Source: Locusta migratoria (lineage: Eukaryota > Arthropoda > Insecta > Orthoptera > Acrididae). From it: 64,000 nucleotides of DNA. Positions 19,738-31,609 of this stretch are shown here, in pieces. The translations under genes were made by a program, and so were the position numbers. Numbering within the stretch: the first letter of the stretch is position 1; the number at the start of each line of letters is the position of its first letter. Below the pieces are notes generated by a model. It worked only from the letters and a program-made list of their open reading frames with translations, had not been told where the DNA came from and did no database searches. The stretch is from contig CM048750.1 of the NCBI GenBank assembly GCA_026315105.1, forward strand, positions 74,879,297-74,943,296, in the 5' to 3' direction.

Positions 19738-20580
19738 ATACGAGGGTGTTCAAATGAAAAGTTGCGAGACGTCTTAACAACCAAACCGGCTGAAATTTGA
19801 GAATTTCGCTTTGCAATAATATAGTGCGACATCTAGGGACGAGAAACATGCTTCATCACCTCTCCCTAAAAATTCAAGACTGTTGCCTTAGGAGGCAAGG
19901 TGATAATCACCGTCTTTTTCGACGTTCGAGGTACAATACTGCTCGTTAAGAAGTGTGAAAGTTGTGCTAAGACCTCTAGTGATTACTCTGAATAAAGACT
20001 TCAGTTATACCCACAGCGTCGTTTCGTACTTTTTTACTTGTACACCAGTCGTGTATTAGGGTCAGATCAATGAGACTTTCAGTTGTTAGTCTTGGAGAAA
20101 ATGAATCAAGGCTTCCTACCTCCCAGAAGGAGTAGTCGAAGGTGGATTTGGCTCTTACGATCTGGGATGTATTTTCCTGGTTTGCCTCTCTAGTGCTTCT
20201 GGAAGGGACTTTGATTGGATAATTGTGTATTTCAGCTGCTCCATGTTCATCGGCGCCCATTCTTGTTCTGACGATTCTGCAGTGTTTCAATATGATAACG
20301 CGCACACACATCGCTGCCACGTCGCCAGTGAATGATTCCACAAACATGCAGGGAAGGTCCCAGATTCCACGAATACAAAAGATATGAGTGGCTTCCCCAC
20401 AATTGGTACTTCTGGTACCCACAAATCTTGGTGCTCGGAGTTTTCTCCGGAACCGCACATGTTAAACCACCTAAGGCCTATACTAGACCACCCCTATTGC
20501 AAAAAAACCAATCGAATTTCTTAATTTTCCTGGTCTGGAATAAGTGAAAAATGTCTAAACTTCTACCCTGTACTGTAAGG
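19738..20580. other. Possible DNA-transposon end plus an unexplained 160-codon frame
   Basis: tacgagggtgttcaaatgaa at 19738 has the look of a mariner-type terminus. A minus-strand frame at 19976-20458 (160 codons, long for AT-rich sequence) begins MRFRRKLRAPRFVGTRSTNC and includes NCGEATHIF and IDLTLIHDWCTSKK. I recognise no domain. It may be a piece of retroelement ORF. Confidence 0.3.
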
Positions 20581-21453
20581 TAGCTACAGTCAGTCCGTAC
20601 ATTCGATACGTATTCAAAAGGTCGGTAGACCAAGTGATATCCAAGAGGCCTTGACCCGTTATCTCAATGATCAATCCTCCTAAAAATCGTATTTTTGCAC
20701 ACGGCTTTCTTGGACATATATGGTCGAAATATCATCTGAAACAGACTATTCACTAGGACCATTCCAAACAAGCGGAGTATAGGTAAGCTCTGGATGTGAT
20801 GTCTTCTACGAAATGTTTCCTAACTGTACTTTTACAAAGTGAAAGCTTAGAGTCAACTTCAGCTAACTATCTGTGGGCGATCAGGTAGATACCTTTCACT
20901 TATGAGGCGGGGATACCGTTAGGCATATCCCAGCCTTTATACACTGTATACAGGCTATCACCGTCTCTGCGTGTAAGACAACTTGTAAAATTTCTCATTC
21001 GACTTCCCGTGGTCGCTAATTTTTGGACGTGCCTTTTGCGCTCGAGAGGCAGTTAAGGATCATTTTGGTAGAACAAATTCACATTAATATTATGTGCAGA
21101 TTACAAAAAATTATTATTTGTATTGACTACTAGTATCGGCACACTGAGGTACCTATTCTGGTCTGTGGAAAAATGAAGTATAATGTATACAGATGCCTAA
21201 GCCATGAAATTGGTTACCATATTTCACATAGCAATCACATACCCGGCATCTTTAACCATTTGTGCATTTATAGAAGTGCTAGACATAGTTGTCAATGCAG
21301 CTGGCGAGTCAGTTATGAAATCAATAGAAATATAAAAAAGTCATTATAAGTGCTGTTGACTGTGAGACTTCATAAGAGTGGCTAATGAAGATGCAATTAC
21401 AACAAAGTACCCACTTTAGGGGCTAGAGTGTGTTGCTTTATGTCATTATATTG
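20580..21453. other. No gene recognised
   Basis: Featureless AT-rich sequence with neither long frames nor repeats I can place. Confidence 0.4.
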
Positions 21454-21628
21454 ATGTTCAAATGTGTCTTAAGCTTATGGGAATTAACTGCGGGGTCATC
21501 AGTTCCTAAACTTACAAACTACTTATGAACTAACTTATATTAAAGACAACACAAACATCCATGCCCGACGGGGAACGGCCTCGCGCATCGGAGCATAGCC
21601 CCTCAGTACGCTCGGCCACTCCACCTCA
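21454..21628 (-). mobile_element. SINE copy, A-related subfamily with a ccgcatcgg-type head
   Basis: Tail block gggtcatcagttcctaaac and a head region with cggcctcgcgcatcggagc, a variant shared with 26461-26645. The B box is partly deleted (gacggggaacgg). Confidence 0.7.
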
Positions 21629-23158
21629 GCAGTATGTTTGATCTCATATACATACAAGTTACCTCCATTCCTTAAAAGGTTTTTACCGTTTTTCATAGTG
21701 ACGTGTATTTCATTACTTTATTACATCTCATAATATTAATTCAGGTACAAAAGAAGATTGACAATCCGAGACATGAAAAATTTAAGCGAAGTAATTATTG
21801 TCGTAGGTTTGTAGAATGAACAGAAAAATTAATGAAGTCTTGTTCACATGCACCAGTTGTGTAGCCCCAGTTCTGCTCAAATTTGCATACGATGGAGTTA
21901 CTGATAGAGTTTGGATGAAGTTCCCTGACCACAAAATCACCCTCTAATGCTAAGCTATGGACGTTCCTACGTGCATACTTCTTACCTAATTTTGATTCTT
22001 ATTCAACAACAACAAAATATTTACAAAGATATCGCTAACACCAACTTCCACGCATAAGAAACAGCACTTTTCTGTCTTAGAGGATGCCAACACAACGACG
22101 GAATAAATGCTCCTCAATCAGACTGCTATTCTTTCTCACTAAATGGAACAACTTGTTCAATAGCAACATCTGTTTCAAAAGCAGCGGCAAAAACATCAAG
22201 ATCGTTTTTCACAAAAATTTCACTATTGTTGATCATCTGAGAGCCAGCTGTATTTCATCTGGACCCTGGTATTTATAGGAATACTGGGCCCTTTTAGTAT
22301 CATAACGTTGCGTTGCTTTCAAAGGAATATTAGGTAAGGCGATGGCATGACTGCAGATTTATTTACCAGCGTTGCGCTCCACCGCTGTCGAACGGCAACA
22401 CACTATGACACATACAGGACCGGACAAACACATTACGTGTGCACCAGTGCCGACGTCAGAACTGTAACCTTCGACCCTTTGAGACGGGAAACTGGCGTTA
22501 GTGGGTGACGCTCTGTTCTGCTTATTACGCAACCTAAATGGCAGACGACTTTCGTAAGAATATACGTGACTTAAGCCGTCTATTGCGAAAGGCTAACTGC
22601 CTACTGTTTCCTGTGTGACGTGCGCCATTACAAAGCATTTGTCAACATGGTGCTGTCTCAATTAGCTCATTTACTACGTAGTGGACATCTTCTGGTAGCG
22701 AATCGCCCTGCAAGATGCATGATGACTAAATCCGTTCTTCTGGATCAGCAGTGCTTTATACTAAGTAGCTAAAGAAAATGGTTTGTACTGACATAACAAT
22801 ACAGAGTGATACAAGAAGTAAAAATAAACCGGTAAAGTTATATAAACATGTCTCTAATTTTCGAGCGTTACAGTACATCGGGATGAAGACTGAACACGTC
22901 CCATGAATGACTATGAAGACCAGTGTCAATATTATTAACTGAAATGCTACGTAGGCGCTATGGTGTGCAGAAAAATAGTGGGGTGATGACTGATCCATCC
23001 TATATGAAGTGTTCAAAAAGTGCTTCACGCGTCTCAGTGAACTTCACCTCGGAAGCTGTGTTGTGTTGTGCATTGAACATCTACTCGGCAGGATTTAATA
23101 GGAACAAAAGTGACGAGTGATAAATTATTCACATATAACCACGTTAATATTCTAAACA
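21629..23158. other. No gene recognised
   Basis: AT-rich intron sequence without recognisable repeats or exons. Confidence 0.4.
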
Positions 23159-23170
23159 TCTCCCCATAAG

Positions 23171-23390
23171 GCCGGTCGCGGTGGCCGAGGGGACTGAGGC
23201 GCTCCAGTCTGCTCCAGTTTGCACGGCCACTACGGTCGGGGGTTCGAACCCCCCCCCCTCCCCGCCTCGGGCATGGATATTTGTGCCGTCCTTAGTATTA
23301 GTTAGTTCATAAGTAGTTTGTAAGTTTAGGGACTGATGGCCCCGTAGTTAAGTCCCATAAGCTCTACAAACATTTGAAACATTTTTGATT
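23171..23390 (+). mobile_element. SINE group A copy with target duplication
   Basis: Head gccggtcgcggtggccgagg, B box ggggttcgaaccc followed by a C-rich expansion, tail aaacatttgaaacat. A perfect 12-bp duplication, tctccccataag, lies at 23159-23170 and 23391-23402. Confidence 0.92.
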
Positions 23391-23659
23391 TCTCCCCATA
23401 AGCAGTCCCTTAAATAAATATGTAATTATTATATTGGTTATGTCCAAACGAACAGACACCACACCAAAATAATAAGTATTTACATGCGAAGACGGCGTTA
23501 GCTTCTCTTACTTCACCGCAGATGCGGTCATACGTTCGACGTCGCACGGGAATCCGTAATGGCGAGTGTAAGAGGGCATGGACAATAGGGGCGCTACAGC
23601 ACAGAGTAACATATATATTTGTCTGTTGCTACAGTCATAGCGTGCAACCTACGAAAGTT

Positions 23660-23830
23660 TGTGCGGACGGGAGGCGAGCGAGGGTAGGAAAGTGGTTAAG
23701 GCGAACGCTGGCCCGAAGCGGGAGACCCGGGTTCGATACACGGCCCGGCTCACATTCTCATTTGTCGCCATTGTTTCATTTCAATGCCCTAAAGCAGCCA
23801 CTGTCAGTCCTTACCTCCCTAATCCTTCCC
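23660..23830 (+). mobile_element. tRNA-like SINE of another family
   Basis: A-box-like gtggttaaggcgaacgctgg and B-box gggttcgatacacggccc are followed by a body with catttcaatgccctaaagc. The upstream part resembles 2170-2256. It is most likely a SINE rather than a tRNA gene, since no tRNA 3' stem closes. Confidence 0.55.
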
Positions 23831-24539
23831 CTCCTTCACCAATAATTTGCATATGTAATGTTGTCAGATCGGGTGATCTGGCAGATCAGTTAATATTTCT
23901 TCTACGGCTAAGCCACTGTCGAGGAAAAAAAATTCTTCAGATACTTGAATACTTGTCTCGTACAGTGGATCGGCGACTTTTCATGTTGAAGGTACATTTC
24001 CAATCATTGCTCAAAAGTCACAGCTCCCGAAAGTGCATGTACAACTTCTAACAGGGAATGTGTGTATGCTGCATGCAGCTGTTTTGCGATTTTGAAGCAA
24101 GACAAGCCCTATTACCAGCTCATCAATCATACAACACAAGAAGTTAGCTAAGAATCAAACGTGGAACCTAAATTCCTTAGTGGCTTCTCCATCGGCCGTA
24201 TTAGTTCTCACAGACGCACTTCACTTTCTCAGTTAAACAACACTCAAGCAGCTATTACCTCAGTGCGATATCATATTGCTGCCACCTATTGAACAACACC
24301 TCTTACCATTATTCTGTCATCCGCATACACTTCAATGAATGAATATGAAGACAAGTGCATTGTCTTCGATCTGCCCAAGTTTTGTAACGATCGATTGAAA
24401 TTCGGTCACTTGATCGCAGAACTTTACGGTTTATTTTTATATGTAAAATCACTTGACTAATTGTGACTTTTCTCCCGAATCACACTGTATCTTCAGTTAT
24501 GCATCTCCATAACCAACGATAACGGGCAGTAGGCAACTA
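23831..24539. other. No gene recognised
   Basis: Unique-looking AT-rich sequence. Confidence 0.4.
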
Positions 24540-25321
24540 CGAGGTTTGGGGCAAAAGTTATGGCAACTATTTATTTATTTTTTTTTCTTCGGATACAAAT
24601 CCGCTTGAAAAATGTGGCATATACCGACGGAAGGACAAGATGTTAACTACATGTGTGGACAATGAATAGCACTGAAATATCGTAACACACTAATTTATTA
24701 CGGTCGGATACAGAACAAAATGGCCTTCATGGTGCAAAGGAATGACAACACAGTACAAATACAGTTGACATGATAAACCTGGGCCTACAGACCTACTTTG
24801 ATCTCATTCCAGAGATTAAGGAACCGCTACGTGGTAGGCAGTTTGCGACACGAGAGGACGTTGTTAATGCTGTGTGCGAACAGGTGACTCGATTCAGACA
24901 TGGAGCTGAAAATGGTCAGGCAGATGATATTCAGTGACTCCCACATCGTTGGCAGTGTGTGGTGTCAGTAGCAGGGGACTACTTTGAGGGTGTGTAGGCC
25001 CAGGTTTGTCACGTCAACTATATCTATACCGTGTTGTCATTTTTTTCCACCGTGAAGGCCATATTGCCCTGTAAACTACCACAACAAATTAGTGTGTTAT
25101 TTCAGTAGGTCTACTATTCATTGTCCACACATGTAGTTAACGGCTTGTCCTTTCGTCTGTATATGTCACATTTTCCAACCGGTCTGGTATGTACAAGAAA
25201 AAAAATGGAAATTCCTGGCAGATTAAAATTTTGTGTCGGAAGTTCCATATCAGCGCACACTCCGCTGCAGAGTGGAAATTCCATTAAAAAAAAAGTGGCA
25301 TGACTTTTGCCCCAACCTTCG
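24540..25321 (+). mobile_element. Deleted mariner-type transposon with long inverted ends and a U-type insert
   Basis: The ends are inverted (gaggtttggggcaaaagt at 24541 and its counterpart before 25321), each next to TA. The subterminal parts also match in reverse (24660s with 25110-25160). The centre (24770-24990) encodes on the + strand a C-terminal mariner-like text: YFDLIPEIKEPLRGRQF and then VAGDYFEGV. A U-type SINE fragment (gcagattaaaattttgtgtc) occupies 25190-25290 of the right arm. Confidence 0.75.
25190..25295 (+). mobile_element. U-type SINE fragment
   Basis: attcctggcagattaaaatt, gtgtcggaagttccatatca and cgcacactccgctgcagagt are characteristic of the U element, seen in longer form at 62999-63265. 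Confidence 0.65.
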
Positions 25322-26460
25322 TATAAAATAATTAATTCGAAACTTGCCCATAGAAAAAAAATCACCATTACCAGTATTTAACTCGCAAGAGGAAGAGAAG
25401 TAGCTGCTTACAAAACACCATCACCAATCATTTCCACATTTTTCTTCAGAGTCTCATCTCATCCCATCAGGAAGGGGTAGAGCGGCGAGGAAATGAGTGA
25501 TCGCATTTATTTTCAACGACAGCTATTGGATAGTCACTGCGAACAGCCTTCACATTCTAGTTTCTCTGTGACGAATAAGGCATACCTAGCCCATTTACGC
25601 TAAGCACCACATATTCCAAATACACGAAGCAGTTACAGTTATCGAGAAACCCTTGCCCCAGGTCGTCATAAATATATTAAACTGCTGTTTTGGGAGCAGG
25701 GTATCACCAATGATCTCCTGATATGGGAACCATTGAGATCACCTCTCCTGAGTCAACATCTTCATCGAGACTAGCACTTTCCCAACTTGTCTGTTATTCC
25801 TTGGTTACACGCCAATTTAAATCTTCCTGTAACGTTTTTACTCTGGTCAACTTTCCCCTAGTAATTTAAGACATCTATCATACTCTCTTATTATCGGGGT
25901 TTTCCCACATAATTCTTGCCCTCTATAATTCTGTGGAAAACACCTTAAATTATCTCGCCAGTCCTTACACAGCACTGTACCCAACACTTCGGTTCTCTTC
26001 TTCTATAAATTATGTAGTTCACTGGGCTACAATCCTTGCAATATAGCGAGCTATTTAAAATGCCGATTATATTTGTTGTTATTGACAGAAGTCTACAGTA
26101 GGACCTAAGAAACTGCTTCATACTGATGCTCGAGCAAGCGTATCGACAAAAGTACACCCTTTCACTTTACGGCTAGGAGAACTATAAATCTGTCAAATAA
26201 TTCATTAAAATTCAGAACCTTTGCTCCCACGACGCTACATAATTACGCCACTGCCGGGGAAGAGACCGTTAATCAACTGATCAACATCAACTCCCTGCAC
26301 AGCAATCAACCTGTTTATACGCTACTTGACTGAAACGTTCTCGGCGATCAGAACCAAGAAAAAAAATCGCAGTAACAGTTGAAAGTGGCAAAAAATCTAT
26401 TTTCGATCTTAAACAAGTCCTATAATTCTAAAAAAGAAACCAAAAAAAGAAAAAAAAAAT
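25322..26460. other. No gene recognised
   Basis: AT-rich sequence with no supported feature. Confidence 0.4.
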
Positions 26461-26645
26461 ATGTAAAACTTAAGGAACCTAAATGCGGGGTCGTAAGTCC
26501 CTAACTTACAAATTATTTATGAACTGACTTATACTAAGGACAGCACAAAGATCTATGCCCGAAAGGGAATTCGAACCATCGACGGGGAACGACATCGCGC
26601 ATCGTAGCATAGCGCCTCAACGCGCTCGGCGGTTCCGCCGCGGCC
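26461..26645 (-). mobile_element. SINE copy, same subfamily as 21454-21628
   Basis: gcggggtcgtaagtccctaac, then gggaattcgaaccatcgacg (B-box complement), cgcgcatcgtagcatagcgc and a head ending ccgccgcggcc. More complete than its relative at 21454. Confidence 0.75.
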
Positions 26646-26749
26646 CTATAATTCTTCACTCCACTAAGGATAGCAGTATACACAGCGAAAAATGTAATTG
26701 ACATCCATCTCCCCTCTCTATTCTTATTCTTTCCGTCAATGCTTCTTCG

Positions 26750-26942
26750 CCGCGCGGGAGGTGCCGCGTGGTCAAAGGCATCATGCTGCGGACTGGGCGG
26801 TGGCCAACGCCGGAGGTTCGAGTCCTGCTTCGGGCATGGGTGTATGTGTTGTCGTTAGTGTGAGTTAGTTTGGGTATTTTCTTACTTTAGGGACTGATTA
26901 CTATAGCAGTTTGGTCCAATAGGTTTACAAACATTTGAACAC
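26750..26942 (+). mobile_element. SINE copy, C-related and diverged
   Basis: Head gcgggaggtgccgcgtggtc, B box ggaggttcgagtcctgc, tail agggactgattactatagca and tttacaaacatttgaacac. Confidence 0.75.
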
Positions 26943-27379
26943 TTAATGCTTTTTCCGATATACAGTTTGAACAGTAGAGGTTATGGATAAAACCCCGATC
27001 TTACTCGTTTTTTAATCCGACCATTTCGTTCATTTTGCGTTTTATTTTTCCCTTATCTGTTCTTGGACATATTGCATATTGACGTTACCTGTCTTTCCCA
27101 TTGGCTTTATCTTACTTTTCTCATAATATTGATCGACTTGGACCGCGTTACATTGAAGAATTTTTTTTTTCTACGTCGATAAGTATCATGTGTTCATAGG
27201 AACAAAGCTTATAATAATTCAACCCAGACCTGTTCTCTTATTACAGGAATGATGTAACAACCTGATCCATTATCTGAGACAGGATCTTTTATTTTTATTA
27301 TTATAATAATTTGCATTAGTATAGAGGCAGTACTTTAATTTTGGGAAGAGGGTGTTTATTTATTTATTTATTAAAAATG

Positions 27380-27435
27380 TGCCTGATGATAAAGAAGTAC
27401 TTGAAAATGGTGACATAGCTTCACTGAAACTAGTT
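27380..27435 (+). ncRNA. Degraded hammerhead-like fragment
   Basis: CTGATGA at 27382-27388, a possible long stem II with GAAG/CTTC, then GAAACTAGTT at 27426-27435 with the ACTAGT palindrome. The stem II distance (about 37 nt) is unusual. Treated as a relic. Confidence 0.3.
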
Positions 27436-27480
27436 GTACTAGCTGATCAGCTACACTATGCATTAAAGGGTTAAGTTACA

Positions 27481-27680
27481 AAAATGTTCAAATGTTTGTA
27501 TAGCTTATGGGACTTAACTACGGGGTCATCAATCCCTAAACTTACAAACTACTTATGAACTAACTAAGACGAAGGGCGGCACAAATATCCATGCCCGAGG
27601 GGGGATTCGAACCCCCGACCTTAGTGGCCGTGCAGACCGTGACTGTGGCGCCTCAGTCCCCTCGGCCACCGCGGCCGGCG
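27481..27680 (-). mobile_element. SINE group A copy
   Basis: Canonical minus-strand copy from aaaatgttcaaatgtttgta to ccaccgcggccggcg. The flanks ggttaagtta and ggttagctt form an imperfect duplication. Confidence 0.88.
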
Positions 27681-28059
27681 GTTAGCTTCACTCGCAGTTT
27701 TACAAACATTCTAAAATTTGTTAACCCATCTACAGACGCCATGACGTGATAATAGGCACCTAGGTGCGTCCTGCGTTCTGTTTTCTTATAAATACGCTAG
27801 CGATGATCATCCTTGACACGACAAGACCTCCTTTTTGTTGTTGTTATCACTTGCATCGTGTGCAATGCACAGAACAGAAATTGCACAGAGCGAAAGCTAT
27901 CGGCGATGACACTGTCTGAGAAACGGTGACAACACTTGCACTGATGAGCGATTGGTGGAAACAGGCAGTAGTGGAGGTTCTGTCTGCAAACACATTTTCA
28001 GGAACCGGTTGGTCGGAATCGCTAAGCTACCTGCAGCACCATTGTAGGAAACCCCATAG

Positions 28060-28560
28060 TAGCCGAGTCCGCGGGACAGTGCTGAGAGATTTACGGGCGT
28101 CCCGTGGGCCTCGTTAGAGAAGAGCGGTCCCTGGCGCCGCGTCCCGACCGCCCCGCCTTGCGGTTCCTGGGCCAGCATCAACAGCAGGAATGCCGCTGTC
28201 GATATTAAAATTGACCCTTCGGTCCCCTCCCTCCCTTCGGGCTTTGGCGACGCGCTGTTGTCGGTGATTAAACCCTCGCCGCTCACATATTATTAAGTCG
28301 GCGAATCGGCGGCTATTACTCGGGCTGGCTGACCGTTACGTTTCGCAATTAAGGTGTCGCAGGCGGCGCGGCGCGTCGGTCGCGTGGGCATGGGCGCTGT
28401 CGCCGCTACCCCAGTTCCGCGTTTCTCCGCTGAGGCCGATCCGCTTCCTGTGCGCCAGAGTGCTGGACAACACCGCGATTTCGGGCCTAACGGCGCTCCG
28501 AGGCGTGTCCTCATCATACCTACCGGTCCTCAGCTGTAGTTCGAAGCAATTATTCCGCTG
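28060..28560. promoter_or_regulatory. GC-rich unique island in the long TfAP-2 intron
   Basis: GC- and CpG-rich non-repetitive block with TAAT-type phrases such as gtgattaaaccctcgccgc. The open frames on both strands lack domains. A conserved enhancer is one explanation; none can be shown from a single sequence. Confidence 0.3.
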
Positions 28561-28714
28561 TATAATGACGACATGCAGGCTCTCGAATTTCCCGTTGTAC
28601 CAATCCAGCAGATATCGGTACAAGAACAAATTAGGGAAGCATAAATTTTCTTTTCTAGTATAGGGCGTTACGAAAGCCAGTTCGGCCATAGTAAACAAGG
28701 TACAATGACAGGTA

Positions 28715-29370
28715 AAAGCCACGGCGGAGTTGCCGATTGGTCTAAGGCGCCTTGATGTGGTGCGCGGTTGTTCGCCGACGGAGGTTCGAGTCCTCCCTGG
28801 GGCATGGGTATGTGTGTGTTCTCCTTAGGTTAGTTTAAGTATTCACAGAATATATGTCATCAACTGCGATTGGGCAAAGCTGAAAATGTGTACCCAGCCG
28901 GGATTCGAACCCGGGTCTCCTGGTTTCTAGGCAGTTGCGCTGACCTCTACACTACTGGGGACACAGTGACCACCGCACCTGCAAGGACTACCTAAGCACG
29001 CCTCCCGTCAGATACAAATTCCCAGCTTCACCCTGCCCACAGTATTCAAACTCGTAGTTATGAAACTAATTCCCGTCAGAGTAAGGGCTTCAAACTTGCC
29101 CACCCCTCCCCGCTAACGATAGGATCATTGCCCGTCACCGACATATTATATGACGTCTGTTCCGGAAGAACAGACGTCACTTCAGATCCTTCAGTTGTTA
29201 TTCTTTAATATTCACAGAATATATGACATCAATTGCGATTGGGAAAAGCTGAAAATGTGTACCCAGCCGGGATTCGAACCCGGGTCTCCTGCTTTCTAGG
29301 CAGTTTAAGTATTTTGTAAGCTACGGACTGATGATCACGCAGTTTGGACCGATAGATTTACAAACACTTG
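28715..29370 (+). mobile_element. SINE group C copy split by a tandem-dimer insert
   Basis: The head (cacggcggagttgccgattg) to the middle lie at 28718-28840 and the tail (gctacggactgatgatcacg) at 29312-29370. caggtaaaag flanks the whole unit (28709-28718 and 29371-29380). The insert is 28841-29302. Confidence 0.8.
28841..29305 (-). mobile_element. tRNA-like element present as about 1.26 tandem copies
   Basis: A 97-bp block from attcacagaatatatg to tttctaggcag occurs at 28841-28937 and again, about 97% identical, at 29210-29305. The repeat period is about 369 bp. On the minus strand it has a tRNA-like head (cagtagtgtagaggtcagcg), a B box (cccgggttcgaatcccggct) and a body. agtttaagt flanks it at both sides (28832-28840, 29303-29311). 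The shape, one full unit plus part of the next, suggests insertion from a circular or concatemeric template. Confidence 0.7.
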
Positions 29371-29422
29371 AACAGGTAAAAGACGGAAAAGCTTATATCT
29401 ATGCATCAGCACGGCTTTAAGA

Positions 29423-29624
29423 TTCAAATGTTCAAATGTTTGTATAGTCTATGGGACTCAACTACGGGGTCATCAGTCCCTAAACTTACAAACTACTTAT
29501 CAACTACTTACGAACTAGGACGGCACAAATATCCATGCCCGAGGGGGGATTCGAACCCCCGACCGTAGTGGCCGTGCAGACCGTGACTGAAGCGCCTCAG
29601 TCCCCGCGGCTACCGCGGCCGGCT
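29423..29624 (-). mobile_element. SINE group A copy with target duplication
   Basis: Tail ttcaaatgttcaaatgtttg to head ccgcggccggct. cggctttaaga occurs at 29412-29422 and 29625-29635. Confidence 0.92.
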
Positions 29625-29786
29625 CGGCTTTAAGAAGCATCGACCCTGCGAAACCCAGCTTGCTCTTTTCTCTCATACCTAGCATGCTATGCATGAAGGG
29701 CAACAGGCTGACTGCTTATTTCCCGATATTCAAAGGCGTTTGATACGGTACTGCACTACAGACTGCTAACGAAGGTTCTAGCTTAT

Positions 29787-30005
29787 TGATTGTGTTCTTT
29801 GGTTGGGTTGCGTAGACTAAACTGTTAAGGTTATCAGTCCCTCGGCGGGAAGAGAAAGGCGTGAGGGTAGGAGAGGAGAGGTGGGAGCAAAGAAATGCAG
29901 ACCAGGGAGGTAAGAAGGGAGAAAGACTGCATTAGCTTGGTGCCCCGTGCCCGCCACGCATGTACCCACGAAAGAACCGTGAGCCCCCTGGAGAGGGGGG
30001 GGGGG
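29787..30005 (+). mobile_element. Unclassified short element with a G-rich end
   Basis: From tgattgtgttctttggttgg to ggagaggggggggggg. Flanked by ctagcttat at 29778-29786 and 30006-30014. It shares ttgcattagct, cacgaaagaaccgtgagc and ctaaactg phrases with 58911-59095. Confidence 0.7.
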
Positions 30006-30694
30006 CTAGCTTATGGAATAGGTATTCAAATATATGAGTGGTTCGGAGACTACTTAAGTAATAGTCCTCGATGGCGAGTTTTCATCAGAGACTAGGGTAT
30101 CGTCAGTGGTGCCCCAGGGAAGCGTGATAGCACCGCTATCATTTTTTATTTGTATAAATGATCTAACGGCCAGAATGAGTTGCAATCTGCAGCCGTTTGC
30201 TGCTGATGCTGTGGTGTACAAGAGGGTGTTGCATTGACTGTAGTAGGATATACGCTGACTTGGTTCAAACTTCTACATGATGTTAGGAATGGCAACTAGC
30301 GCTAAAAGTAGAAAAATGTATAGTGATGCAGATGAGTAGGAGAAACAATCCCATAAAATTAGAATACAGCATTAGTAGTGTGCTGCTAGACAGAGTCGGG
30401 TCATTTAAATTACCTAGGCGTAAAGCTGTTCAGCGATGTGAAATGGAACGAGCATATAAGGACAGTCGTCGGGAAGGCAAATGGTCGATTTCGGTTTATT
30501 GGGAGAGTTTCGAGAAGGTGTGATCGTTCTGTAAAACGCTTGTGCGACATCGTCTTGACTATTGCTCAAGTCTTTGGGAACCCCACCAGATCGGTTTAAA
30601 GGAGGACATAGAGGCAGTTCACAGGTGGGCGGTCAAACTGGTAGATACGATCAATGCGCGAGTGTTACTGGAATGCTTCAGGAACTGAAATGGG

Positions 30695-30891
30695 CCGGCC
30701 ACGGTGGCCGAGGTGACTGAGGCGCTCCAGTCACGATCAGCACGGCCACTACGGTCGGGGGTTCGAATCCCCCCTCGGGCATGGATATTTGTGCCGTCCT
30801 AGTTTGTAAGTAGTTCATAAGTAGTTTGTAAGTTTAGGGACTGATGACCCCGTAGTTAAGTCCCATAGACTTTTCAAACATTTGAACATTT
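30695..30891 (+). mobile_element. SINE group A copy with a 13-bp target duplication
   Basis: Head ccggccacggtggccgaggt, B box gggggttcgaatccccc, tail aaacatttgaacatt. gaactgaaatggg occurs at 30682-30694 and 30892-30904. Confidence 0.93.
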
Positions 30892-30935
30892 GAACTGAAA
30901 TGGGAGTCGCTGGAGGGGAGGCGACGGTATTTGTC

Positions 30936-31040
30936 GGGAATTCTCAGTGGTAGAGCGCTTGACCGCGAAAGGCGAAGGTCCCAAGTTCGATTCCCAGTTC
31001 CGGCACACAATTTTAATCTGCCAGGAAGTCTCAAGGTCTA
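30936..31040 (+). mobile_element. U-type SINE head, plus strand
   Basis: tRNA-like text ctcagtggtagagcgcttga, gcgaaaggcgaaggtccc and agttcgattcccagttccgg, then ttttaatctgccaggaagt, the U body. The opposite orientation of the copy at 62999-63265. Confidence 0.7.
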
Positions 31041-31609
31041 CTTCTTTCCTGGTGTTACGATTAGAACTGATCGGTCGCCTGACGCACTCCGGTGCCACGT
31101 GATGAGCTTCTTTGCGCAGAATGATTGGTATTAACGCACGATCGTTTTAAAATGATCGATTCAATGTTGAAACTGAAGAAAGTATCACCCCTAAAAAAAG
31201 GTAGACTCGATATCATTAAAGAATAACCGTAATAAGCCAAGCCATTATCAGCATCGTGTTTTGGTGTAGTAGAATTTCCGCATACATACAGAATAGCCAT
31301 TGTGCCGTTTGAGAAGACAGTCTTTTTGATACGACCTTTCTTTAATCTTAAGTCACATACCATTAGCTCGAATACTGCTCTGATAACACTTCATTTTGCT
31401 TCTTTCCGCGACTTACGATATTTTGATGTCGTCATTTGTCAGTTACAACCTTAACAAGCAAACACTGTGTCTGGTTGGTTAGATACAGTATATGCCTTTA
31501 AAACCACAGTAAATTACCAATAACGCATTAAAGATCTTTCACAAATCTTTGTGTATCTTTCAGTGCAATTGTTTCAAGTAAGAACGAATATATTGGCAAG
31601 GGGGGGGGG
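31041..31609. other. No gene recognised
   Basis: AT-rich. A run of G closes it near 31601-31611. Confidence 0.35.

Larger units (their letters stand above)
29720..30945 (+). pseudogene. LINE reverse-transcriptase fragment with two inserts
   Basis: About 29728-29760 encodes FKGVDTVLHYRLLTKV-type text (palm Asp region, frame disrupted). 30090-30200 retains the SGAPQGS-like and LPLFFICINDLT-like motif, and 30540-30690 the EPHQIGLKEDIEAVHRWAVK thumb region. An unclassified insert at 29787-30005 and a SINE at 30695-30891 interrupt it. The related family member is 37741-38310. Confidence 0.75.

Noticed and set aside
28890..28970. A tRNA gene on the minus strand
   Set aside because: The B box is perfect, but the unit is repeated with its body at 29210-29305 as part of a mobile element.
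30936..31025. A tRNA gene
   Set aside because: A and B boxes are present, but the acceptor stem does not close and the sequence runs into the U SINE body. All tRNA-like sequences found are SINE heads or relics.
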